Assembly: GCA_022559985.1 (NCBI GenBank)
Contig: JAFJTR010000020.1
Span: 62,001 to 126,000, forward strand
Origin: Parastagonospora avenae f. sp. tritici 18332-5
Taxonomy: Eukaryota > Ascomycota > Dothideomycetes > Pleosporales > Phaeosphaeriaceae
Direction of reading: 5' to 3'
Length of the DNA stretch: 64,000 nucleotides
Positions 45,383-54,977 of this stretch are shown piece by piece. The notes beneath the pieces are model-generated. The model did not search any database, had not been told where the DNA came from, and saw only the letters and a list, made by a program, of their open reading frames with translations. Each line of letters begins with the position of its first letter. Position 1 is the stretch's first letter. Position numbers and translations under genes: made by a program.

Positions 45383-48300
45383 ATGACGACTGGAGTGCTG
45401 CCGGACGCCTATGCGCTGCTCGAAGCACACTTCACCGCCCCTCCCACGCTCCGCCACAGCGATAAACTCTCCCGACGCAGCGACGAGCACCGCAGCTACT
45501 CGTCAACCGCCGCACCGCTCGTCCACGACGCCCTGCGAGCCGATGACGAGACCGAGTCGGTCTTCAGCAGCCGGCAGCCCACACCGCTGGAACCCCCAGC
45601 CACCGTGAATGGTGCAGAATCTGGCCTGCCGCCCACGCCGCCGACCATGTCGCAGGACGGACAATCCACCCACGACCCAGAGCCCATGCCGCATGCCGAC
45701 AGCGTAGTGAGCTCGCTGATGTCGAAGAAGTCGTCGCTCAGCACTCCCGTCAATGCGCGCAGCCCTCCCACGCCCGACCCCAGCCCACCACGAACTGCGA
45801 GCACCAATCCCGCGCCCGAACGCCCCCACCTGTTCACCTACCCGTCATCGAGAGCCGAATCCTTTACGACCGCACGCGAAGAGGTGTCGTCTGAGCCGAG
45901 CCGCAGCAGATCCACCACACCAGCCGACTACGCACTGAGCGCTACACCCGCCCCCGTCGACTACAGATTGAGCACCGTAGAGGAAGACCGAGGCCTGGGG
46001 CTGGCCTTTGAGCTCGACGAGAACGACCTCACGCCGACAGACAGAGTGCAGCCCACGTATCCGTACCCAGATGCGGCGGACACAACGGTCGGTGCTGAGG
46101 AGGACAAGGGAACCCCGGCAGAGGAGAAGGTACCAGATCGGGAATGGAACACAGACCTGATGCGTAATGTTACGATCCGCAGGAAACGAACACCGAAATC
46201 GTCTCCGGACAAGTATCGCGATCCGCCCGTTGAGATTGTCGAGACGGCATCGTCTTCGCCGTCGCCTTCACCTTCACCCAGTCCCCGACCGCGACGCACC
46301 TCTGGCCTGCGCGAACGCGTCCGAGCAAGCACGAACAGCCCTGTGACACCGTCCATCGAGAACTTTGCGCAGTCGATCGGCTGGCCTAGTGACGACACGG
46401 TCGCGCCTGTCGCGCCTGTTGCGCCAGACGTGAGAGAGCGCGAGGAGAGCAACAAGCGCAACTCGACCTCGTCGATGGCTTCCACGAGAGTCGAAGCCAG
46501 CATCATCGTCACGCCACCGCGACGGAAGCAGACGCTGCGACACTCAGGAAGGAATATGGCACTCAGAGATGGCTCGCCGACGCCGGACCGCGGCACTCGA
46601 CGGCACTCGAACCGCGACTCGTCGCAAAATGACGATGTACCTCTCCATCGCCTGGTCCACAAAAAAGTCAACCTCGCCGACCGCTCGAAACGTTTTAGTA
46701 CCGACTCGAGCACCCTGGGTATCGAGCGCAGCACCTCATCTCCGTTGTCGTTTCGCTCACGCGTCATCGACAGCTCTGCTGCGACGCTCGCCCACCAAGA
46801 GTCTTTGCGCAATGTGCTGCAACCCGCCGCTGACATTTTGAGCCGTGCAAGCTCTGTACGATACCACAACTCCGAGCAGACCTACCACAGCTCTGTGCGT
46901 TATCACAATTCCGAGCAAACATACAACAGGCGCATCGGATCTGCGCCGGAATCTGCTCGCAAGTCCGCGCTGTCATCTGCGCCCCGAAACTATGCGCGCC
47001 AAGCACCACCTACGAGCAGCCCTCGTCGTGACCCCATCGTTACCTTCCAGACACCACCTGTGGAGCAGTCACCAACACAGTCGTCAGCCCCGTCTATGTC
47101 GTCGCCAAGGTCCCTGAAGAGGCGACAACGCTCAAATGTAGCTGATGCAAGGAACCATGTTGACCCGGATAGGGCGATCTCAGCTTTTCCTCGCGACGAG
47201 GTTGGTGAATCAGCCGAGCAGGATGTTTTTCTGGGTGCTAGTGCGCCTGTGGAGGAGGTACGTCCCTCATCTGCGATGCTACAACGGGTACAGCGACTGC
47301 TCGCTGAGCGCGATGTGCCGGGAAACGACGCTGTCTCAGATGTGAAAGAGGCTCCGATGTCGCCAGAGCGGCCGGCTTCGCCATCACAGGAGTATGAGTT
47401 TTCGCCACCAGTCAAAAGGGGCCCGCGGTCATTGCGCAGACCATCCGGTGAGCGCAGACGTAGCTCAATGAGCGAAGACCGGGCTTCCATATCCCCAGAG
47501 GTCATGATCCGGCCAAGTCTGGATCTTCGTTCAACAGAGGACATGGCCCGGCCCAGTCTTGATTGGCGAAGGCCATCTGAAGACCATGGCAGAGTTAGCT
47601 TTGATCGTTCGACTGCTCGCACCGAGGAGCATGGTAGTGCGCGTCACTTGTTCGCTTCTACTACGCCATTCTCGCAAATGTCTGATACGCCGTACGAAGT
47701 CAGCGAGGCAACTGCTGTCAGCATATTCCCCCACAACAATCATTCCTTGCTGGTTGTGCAACAAGGATCGCGTGTTGGTTCAATGACCCCAGAGCCTCGC
47801 CAGTTGATTGATGGTGGCCATCTGTCGCCTGAGGATTATTATGACGTCCGATCCTCGCCAACGCCGCCATTCGTGGACGCAAGCGAAGAACACATTGACG
47901 ACACTGGACATCAGAGCCAGCCCACATTGACCTTCGAGCCGTCGACTCCGCCGATGCAGATCGATCTGCCTCAACCAGGTGGTGTTGACTCGCCCTTGAA
48001 AAATCCACGGCCGCCGCCAGAGCCTCCGCAGATCATGTTCATTCCCCCGACACCTGCGGAAGAGCTCGAGAAGGAGCTCGTGCCTGGACCTCCTAAACGT
48101 TCCGATTCGCATCCCCAACGACGTCTCTCGTTGGTTCAACGAGCGCGGCGTTATTCGGACAACCTTCTACCAACGTTATTGTCCCGCGCGACGAACAATC
48201 GAGGCCGATATGCTGGCGACTCACACAAGACTCACCAGAACCCAGAGGTACCGTCAGTGAATGATGAGGAAAATGGCGCACTCCACCCCTTCTGGCGGCC

Positions 48301-48880
48301 AAGAGGATTTTGGGATGGTTTCGAGGATGACAGTGAATCGGAGAGTGAAGATGAACTTCACCCAGGTGGGGATACGAGCGATGTCGAGACATTGCCGGAT
48401 CCACCTAGGCGAGCAAACACTCTCAGCAAACGTCTCACAAGCGGTTTCCGCGGTTCAGGGGGGTTTCTCATTGGTAATACGCTCGGTATCGAACGCCGCG
48501 GTACTAACAAACGGCGCCATCACATCACCCTGCCTCCAAACTTTTCTCGTACGCCACGAACACCGACGCCTCCTAAAGTCCATCAGCGACCGACTATGCC
48601 TTTGGGCGCGCATGGGGGCGGTGGCATTGCCAAGCGCGAATCAGTGGATAGGAGAAGATCATCGCCCAGCCTGCGCTCCGATTCTGAATCACCGCAACGA
48701 AGAGCATCGTGGCGACAGGGCAAGAGTCTCCCGGGGCTCAAGAAATATCAAGTCCAGTACATCGGCTTGTCTGGGGTAAAAGACAAAATCAAAGACCGCA
48801 GGCAGGAGAAGCGGAGAGAAAAGATCAGGCAGAGTATTGGGACGAGATACTACGTTCCCAATGCCTCTGGCACCACATAA
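45383..48880 (+). CDS. Large Ser/Pro/Arg-rich disordered protein of unknown function
   Basis: A single exon encodes 1165 residues from ATG 45383. The upstream extension of the frame has only a TTG start. The composition is low-complexity, with abundant SPxP, RRxS and acidic patches, so many phosphosites are likely. A 13-codon unit (SSVRYHNSEQTY plus one residue) is tandemly duplicated at 46850-46927. A related RPSLD unit repeats near 47510-47590. The most ordered part is the C-terminus, with RARRYSDNLLPTLL, HPFWRPRGFWDGF followed by an acidic run, and a basic tail GVKDKIKDRRQEKRREK. I do not recognise the family. A scaffold or cytoskeleton-linked role is possible but not shown. Confidence 0.8.
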   Translation: MTTGVLPDAYALLEAHFTAPPTLRHSDKLSRRSDEHRSYSSTAAPLVHDALRADDETESVFSSRQPTPLEPPATVNGAESGLPPTPPTMSQDGQSTHDPEPMPHADSVVSSLMSKKSSLSTPVNARSPPTPDPSPPRTASTNPAPERPHLFTYPSSRAESFTTAREEVSSEPSRSRSTTPADYALSATPAPVDYRLSTVEEDRGLGLAFELDENDLTPTDRVQPTYPYPDAADTTVGAEEDKGTPAEEKVPDREWNTDLMRNVTIRRKRTPKSSPDKYRDPPVEIVETASSSPSPSPSPSPRPRRTSGLRERVRASTNSPVTPSIENFAQSIGWPSDDTVAPVAPVAPDVREREESNKRNSTSSMASTRVEASIIVTPPRRKQTLRHSGRNMALRDGSPTPDRGTRRHSNRDSSQNDDVPLHRLVHKKVNLADRSKRFSTDSSTLGIERSTSSPLSFRSRVIDSSAATLAHQESLRNVLQPAADILSRASSVRYHNSEQTYHSSVRYHNSEQTYNRRIGSAPESARKSALSSAPRNYARQAPPTSSPRRDPIVTFQTPPVEQSPTQSSAPSMSSPRSLKRRQRSNVADARNHVDPDRAISAFPRDEVGESAEQDVFLGASAPVEEVRPSSAMLQRVQRLLAERDVPGNDAVSDVKEAPMSPERPASPSQEYEFSPPVKRGPRSLRRPSGERRRSSMSEDRASISPEVMIRPSLDLRSTEDMARPSLDWRRPSEDHGRVSFDRSTARTEEHGSARHLFASTTPFSQMSDTPYEVSEATAVSIFPHNNHSLLVVQQGSRVGSMTPEPRQLIDGGHLSPEDYYDVRSSPTPPFVDASEEHIDDTGHQSQPTLTFEPSTPPMQIDLPQPGGVDSPLKNPRPPPEPPQIMFIPPTPAEELEKELVPGPPKRSDSHPQRRLSLVQRARRYSDNLLPTLLSRATNNRGRYAGDSHKTHQNPEVPSVNDEENGALHPFWRPRGFWDGFEDDSESESEDELHPGGDTSDVETLPDPPRRANTLSKRLTSGFRGSGGFLIGNTLGIERRGTNKRRHHITLPPNFSRTPRTPTPPKVHQRPTMPLGAHGGGGIAKRESVDRRRSSPSLRSDSESPQRRASWRQGKSLPGLKKYQVQYIGLSGVKDKIKDRRQEKRREKIRQSIGTRYYVPNASGTT
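46850..46927 (+). repeat. Tandem 39-bp in-frame coding repeat
   Basis: Copies lie at 46850-46888 and 46889-46927. Twelve of 13 encoded residues are identical (the last is His versus Asn), while six codons differ only at the third base. Confidence 0.85.
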
Positions 48881-49368
48881 CCAGCAGCCAGGCCGAATTG
48901 ATGGGCTGGAATCCATCAGCTCGAGGAGTTGGACTATATAGGAAATCTCGCATCAGGATATCGGGGCGCTACGGGTTTGCATTTGCTGTATACCACTTTT
49001 CTTCGTTTATGTTTGGACATGCACCACGGTTTACTTTGAGAATGAGTTTACGATCTGGAATCTTTATATATGTACATTATTATCCTAGTAGAGCATGATA
49101 TACATGCTTGTAGCATAGAACAGGTCTGGTTGTCAATACGAAGTTACGAGTTATTCAAGCCTTCAAGCCTCTTCTCTGCATTGATAGTCGGATGCGCAGC
49201 CGATTCGGCCTCGTTCCCGCCTACTCGATTCAGAGCTGACGTCACATAACTATCTTTCTCAACGTCCCTTTCGGGTAACTTGTTCCCCAAGCATGCATGC
49301 ATACATACACACATTACCATCCAACATACCAAATCTCCCCTTTCCATCTAAATCAAATCTTGTCCACA
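48881..49368. other. Intergenic region
   Basis: About 0.5 kb with a CA/T-rich stretch before the next start codon. No gene is seen. Confidence 0.4.
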
Positions 49369-50076
49369 ATGCCCATCGAATCCAAAACCTACCTCCTCCC
49401 TCCAACCCCCCTGATCCCCAACTCCCCACACCCACTCATCCACTACCCCGGATTGCTCTCAGACGTCGTAAAAAAAGGCTCCTTCTCCCCCACCCAAATC
49501 TTCGACCTCTTCCTCTCACACGGCTGGCAAACACAATGGATCGCACGCTACGGGCCCGACATCCAATCGCACTACCACTCCACCACGCACGAATGCATGG
49601 CCGTAATCTCCGGGGGTAGCGCGACCATACGCTTCGGCGTCGCGGACCAACCAGACTGGAAGCACGGTTTACTTGGTGTTGGTGATAGAGGCAGTGGGGA
49701 AGAAGGGGGAATAGACATCACCGCGAATGTAGGCGACGTCTTCATCATCCCCGCGGGCGTGAGTCACAAGTGTTTCGCGCCGCAGCCAAACACGCGGCCG
49801 TTGGAATTCCACCAGCCGGAGGATGTGGAGAGAGGAAAGGCAAGGGAGGCGTTGGATGGGGAGGGTGTGGCGCGGCATAGAGCGTTTTTTGGGGGCGTGA
49901 TGGTAGAAGGCGAGTTTATGATGATGGGCGCGTATCCAAGGGGTGGGGTTTGGGATTTCAAGGTTGGGGGCGAGCATGAGGGGAAAGAGAGGGGCGTGTG
50001 GGATATCCCTGTGCCGGGAGAGGATCCGGTTTTGGGTGGCAGTGGGGAGGGGTTGAGGGGGTTGTGGAAGGGCTGA
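49369..50076 (+). CDS. Cupin-domain protein
   Basis: A single exon encodes 235 residues from ATG 49369. Cupin motif 1 is HYHSTTHECMAVISGGSATI, with two His and one Glu in the metal-ligand spacing. Motif 2 is GDVFIIPAGVSHKC, giving the last His. The overall order resembles the fungal YjlB-like single-cupin proteins. These are metal-binding and mostly of unknown function; some are dioxygenases or isomerases. A Gly-rich C-terminal 60 residues looks irregular. Confidence 0.85.
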   Translation: MPIESKTYLLPPTPLIPNSPHPLIHYPGLLSDVVKKGSFSPTQIFDLFLSHGWQTQWIARYGPDIQSHYHSTTHECMAVISGGSATIRFGVADQPDWKHGLLGVGDRGSGEEGGIDITANVGDVFIIPAGVSHKCFAPQPNTRPLEFHQPEDVERGKAREALDGEGVARHRAFFGGVMVEGEFMMMGAYPRGGVWDFKVGGEHEGKERGVWDIPVPGEDPVLGGSGEGLRGLWKG

Positions 50077-50661
50077 GATGGGGATGAACGTTGACGTTCT
50101 GTGTATATGTTCGCCTTCTCACGAGATGGATCCGGGGCGCGATGTGACAAGTGTTTAAATGCTTGGGATATTTACCTTTTTTCTCCCTCGAAGATTAGTT
50201 CTTGTGCCTATCAACGATTCATGTGGATAGATGACCATGCTCTGACGAATTCTGGATTGAAACCAGGAATAATATGCCAGCAACCCTCTGCTGTACCCCA
50301 TTAGATCGTATATTCGGGAACAAGGCTATATGCACCGCAAGAGTTATACAAACTGTTGTTTTGCTAGAAATTTGACAGCTACAACAAAAGGATAGATCAA
50401 TGATCTAATCAGTAATAATGGGAGAGGAAATCCCCTCACACTTTCTAGTCATTTAAAATTAATTCATACTAGCAGTCGTTAGCTGAATGATAACTTATCT
50501 AACGTATAAGTTTTGGTGTTCCTCAACCTTCAGTGACCTCCCCGAAATTGTGCCTTCCCGAGGTCGGTGCGGGGCTCGGACAGCGCCCCGAAGACTAGTC
50601 GGTGGCTATTTCTTCCTAAGATGGAAGACCACAGGAGCTCCAACCACCGCCATAGAACGCC
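50077..50661. other. Intergenic region
   Basis: 585 bp, AT-rich in the middle, between the cupin gene and the zinc-cluster regulator. No gene is seen. Confidence 0.4.
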
Positions 50662-52979
50662 ATGATAGAGGGTGACGTCTCTCAAGAAAACACCACTTCG
50701 GACGCCCCGGTAGCGGTGCCGACGAAGAGATCGCGAACAGGCTGCTTGACTTGTCGCACTCGACGACGCAAATGTACGTGATGACGCGATTTTTTTTTTA
50801 AGACAGTTCTGTAGAGTGCATTGTTACAAGTCTCAAATTCTGGTTGAGTGAACATTTGAAGCCGCCCAATCTTTTAGATTTGAATCCAGGCAATCTAGCT
50901 GCTTTGCAATATTGCAATTCCTGTCTGCTATCTAACATTGACCAGGTGACGAGACCAGGCCGGCGTGCCAGAATTGCGTGGCAAAGAGGCTCGAATGCCG
51001 CTATGCTGCCTTCTTTCAGATTCTTGGGAAGAATAACTATACCCCGATGGTGGAGAGCACGGCGAGATATGCAAGTGTGCAGGTAGGCTAGAAGGTTTCT
51101 TTGCTCTTTGATACGACCAAACCTTCGCGCAGCTTTGCTTTACATGAGTCAGTGTGGGTGTTGAGTTGACCGTATGTCATGCATGAAGACTGGCGTGTAA
51201 GCTGGACCGAAGTACGGACAAGAGACATTGCTGCATATGTAGATGTTCTTATATGCTGACTCTATCAGTTCGTTGCCGATGGTGGTGAGGCACCCGACGG
51301 GGGAACGACTGCTACGTATAGGGGAATTGCAAGGCCGATTGCTGCCAACTCTCCAATCAGAAATACGGTACTTTCCCAGGGACATATGACAAACTTCACT
51401 CCGTCCCCAAACAGCTATCAGTCCGCTCTGCATGGACTGTTGACTTTGGGATCTAGAGATGCAGCAGATGACCACGTAGTGGCTACAAGCAACCACCCTG
51501 TTCATCAACTAGTTCCGAGACCGGGTTCGACTCTGAACAACTTTGCTGTTGAACCCACTCTGGTTGATGTTGATCAAGACTCCGCGGCTACGAGCAACAT
51601 GTGGCACCCCGACAGCCATTTTCACCTCGATGCTTGCACGACTATTTCCGCAGGTAGAGTCGAGCCACGTATGTTCGGCCATAATGTACCATTGTCGAGA
51701 GCGAGCAGAGGAGGGAGTATTCAAGTCACCCCGACTGCAACCATCGAAGACTCAGCGTACTCTGAACAAATAGACCGAGCATCGCTGGAAGATGATTTGA
51801 CCCTGCTAAAGACCTACCGCTACCAAATAGCACCTTGGGTGAGCGCATCATGAGAATGATATCTTTTGCATGGCTTACAGGCTACAGCTTGACATATACG
51901 ACAGAGACCAGAATTTTGGCGTTCAGGTAGCGATGCTTTCTGCCGAGTCAGAAACACTACGCAATGACGTGCTATCTCTTGCTAGAGCAATGCGCGCTGA
52001 AGATCGGGTACCTCCTGCGCAGGTACCATACATTGACCACACGGAACGCAGACTAACAGACTCCCTGCAAACAGCAGTTTCGAATGTATTTCGTCTTCTC
52101 AAACATGTCATGATCGATCTTCAAGACTTCTGGGATGCGGAGGTGATGCACCAACACGGATTAAGGATGCTTGAAGCGCTATTGCCCAAAATCGACGAGC
52201 TACCTTCTCTTGCGGAGCACATCTACTGGTTGGTGGTAAGACTTGGTAGGCAATGTTCTAGGTGGGTATATTCCCCAGCTGACGTGCAAACAGAACTTAG
52301 TTGTGTGCTCATGAACGCAACCTGCCTCCGACTGCCTCTGCCTCCGCCTTTTCTCGCAAAGAGCCGACCAAACTTGAAAGATGATGGGTACATGACCCAA
52401 CTTACACAAGATGCCATCGCTTTGTGTGTGGATGCAGTCATGTTCTCCCAAGGAGACGATGATCAGTGGCTTCAAAAGCGGTATGGTCTGAACCGAGTCG
52501 ATACCTGGAAGGCTCTCATCCAAGGCCTCAGTGTGTGGTATCTGAAACGCCCAGATGAGTTTCTTCCAATTATTGAGCTGTATCCAAAGGATGGCATTCG
52601 AACTGATCACGACTTCCCGATTATCGCTTTCACTAGCGGCGGCGCACTCCTTGCAAACCAACTCTATCACTGCGGAATGCTACTGCTGCTGAAAAACAAG
52701 CCTCGTTTCGCGGGGGAGCTAAGCCGAAGCTCTTCTTCAATGGCATCGTTGTGGCATGTCCATCGCATGTGCGGCATCGCAATTCACAACGATAGTCCAG
52801 CCACGTGGGACCCGTGCCTTGTAGCGGCGCTACTAGTCGCAGCTCAGGTTGTGACTCATAGAAGTCAGCAGACGGTGATAGTTAATGCTTTGGAGACAGC
52901 ACAAAGACTAACTGGCTGGAATGTGTCGCGCCATATCGAGGATTTGCGGAATGAGTGGTGGCTGGCTGATGGCTGGTAG
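50662..52979 (+). CDS. Zn2Cys6 transcription factor with Fungal_trans_2-type domain
   Basis: Exons 50662..50773, 50946..51082, 51269..51838 and 51888..52979 encode 636 residues. The first intron splits the zinc cluster, whose Cys residues are 28, 31, 38, 45, 48 and 55 (GCLTCRTRRRKCDETRPACQ). A low-complexity linker follows, then YRYQIAPWLDIYD, which opens the regulatory domain and continues to the end (SLWHVHRMCGIAI, then LTGWNVSRHIEDLRNEWW). It is tail to tail with a paralogue at 53060-54576 and close to transketolase, polyol dehydrogenase and sugar transporter genes, which it may control. The two long introns (172 and 186 bp) are unusual for this window. Confidence 0.88.
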
Positions 52980-53059
52980 AGGTTCAAGCTTGCATACATC
53001 GCTGTCTCTTTGGGGTGTGTACGATGAAGGCTCACCCTTGACAAGATCTGGCTATATAC

Positions 53060-54576
53060 TTAGATCTCAACAGGCACTTTGTAGCCCCATGTTCGCTCGA
53101 GATCGCGAATACGCCACGTAGCCGTCCAACCAGTCAAAGCTTCAATACGACGGATCGTCTTCACAACCAAGACTTGCTCCGAGGAATGACTCAAAAGACG
53201 CCCTGCAATCCAGAGAGGCTGGATGGCGTTATTCAAACAACCTTCATGCGGGTTCGCTACCGAAATACCGCAGATGCGCTTCACGTGCCACATCAGGGAA
53301 GCTTCAGGAGATTTGACGAGGGCGGGTTTGGATCGGGCGGTGAGGAGGAGAACCGATGATGTATGGTATAATTGATTTGAGGAGATGGCTGCCCAATGCG
53401 CGAAAAGAATCTTTGGGAACGGTGTTGCATTATAGGTGTCGACAGGCAACAATTCTTTAGGCCGACCTGAGGCCCATTCGGAAAGTTGGCCCCATAGCTG
53501 ATTCCAGCGATCGTGGAATTGTTTCTCATTGCACCCATTGTCGGTGCCCAATTCCGCGTACTTGTTACGGTCTGAAATGAGTTCGCAGGTCTTTGCGCAG
53601 AGATAGACTGCATAATTGGCATACATGTCTGGTGACGAATGGCTCCGAAAGAGACTCTTGGCGTCGTCTTCAGCAAAATCAGGTGGGAGCCATTGCGCGG
53701 GCTTCAACAATGTGCTTTGCGTACCATCAGAGATCAGAGCCCCACAAACGTCTGCGTGTGTCAGTTATCATCTACTGTAGATCGCATGTTCTTGTGGACT
53801 TACCCATTCGTGCGTAACACCAAAAAACTGCCTGTAACACATCATTGCTGAATCCATTCACACTGAAGGCATCAAAGATAGCGGCGCAGCCTTCGAGATG
53901 GTGCCGCCAATCTTGCGCGCTAGCAGAAAACATCTCGAGACAGCATAAAATTACACAAGCCGCTATAACGTGCGTATCTCGAGCCGATAGGAGAGGGGTC
54001 AACAGTCGTATGGCCTCCTGATAGAGCTCCAGACTGTCGAAGGACGATTGCATTTTCACTTTACGCTCAAGCTGACGTGCCCCTATAGCCAGAATGGCAT
54101 AGAATAAAGGGGGTGAGTCCTTGGCTAGAGTAGGAAGCTGTAGGCCGAAAGTACGCTTACTGTCAAACATGTCAAGCTGGTAGTGTCTATCAGCTTATGC
54201 TCTCGCTTATCGCTTTTCATTAACCTACCCAGGGCGCAACTTGCGACATATAGTTCTTCAAGTACTGCACTCGCCTGCCTTGAGGCAACACCTGTTTGAT
54301 GTCGAATGCTTCATTTGGTCCGTCGGCATCCTCAGGAGTCGCTGCCCGAGTAGGAGCAGCCGACCGTGCAGTGGTAAACAGCAAGGAACGCAGAGCTTCT
54401 TGAGAGGCGAGGTAGTCCGGATCATGCGCGAACTCGTCGAAAGGCCAGCTGGATGCGGTGGCTGGCGAATGGAAAGGGTCTACGCTCTCAAACCCAAAGT
54501 TTTCTATAACAACTGGAGGTTGACCGCCTGCATCCTGCTCGATGCGACGTTTCTTTGATGAGGGTACATCTGTCAT
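53060..54576 (-). CDS. Fungal_trans_2-type regulator without a visible zinc cluster
   Basis: Minus-strand exons 54576..54229, 54176..53804 and 53751..53060 encode 470 residues. The start MTDVPSSKKRRIEQD gives a basic, NLS-like N-terminus. No CxxC pairs occur there, and the frame upstream of 54576 has no ATG or zinc-cluster sequence. The domain YLKNYMSQVAPWLDMFD parallels the neighbouring regulator, as do HVKRICGISV and LTGWTATWRIRDLERTWG near the C-terminus. It is therefore a paralogue that lost or never had DNA-binding Cys residues. It could be a partner or antagonist of its neighbour, or could have an unseen first exon. Confidence 0.82.
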
Positions 54577-54977
54577 AGATGGAGAAGGATGTGATAGATG
54601 ATGCACTGCAAGGTAAGCGATGACCTGCAGATGGGTGGAGAGCCCTGGACACCTCTTCAATTAGCCGACGTCATGTGATCTAGGTCTCAGCTGCCCGGGC
54701 AACTCCAGGGCTCGTGGGCACCATCACTAGTATTTTGCTACGTAAATGCAACGGTATGGAACCCTTCACGATGTAATAGAAGAATAATCAGTAGTAAGAT
54801 AGTACAGCACAGTGAGTTTTAACGATTTTGAAGGCTATGTGCCCTGACTGTACCCAGATTGCACACAATTCTCTCCGCTCATCGTGCATGAAGTTATTCC
54901 TTTTGATCGAAAGCAATGTTCAATTGAGGTTAAAAGTCGAATCCACCCTTCCACTATTCACTAATTGCGAACTGCTT
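54577..54977. other. Intergenic region
   Basis: 400 bp between the regulator start and the transketolase stop. I looked for a zinc-cluster exon here on the minus strand and saw none. Confidence 0.45.

Noticed and set aside
54577..54700. Hidden zinc-cluster exon for the second regulator (KRCPG at 54657-54643)
   Set aside because: Only one Cys appears, the frame lacks an ATG and no CxxC pairs are present.
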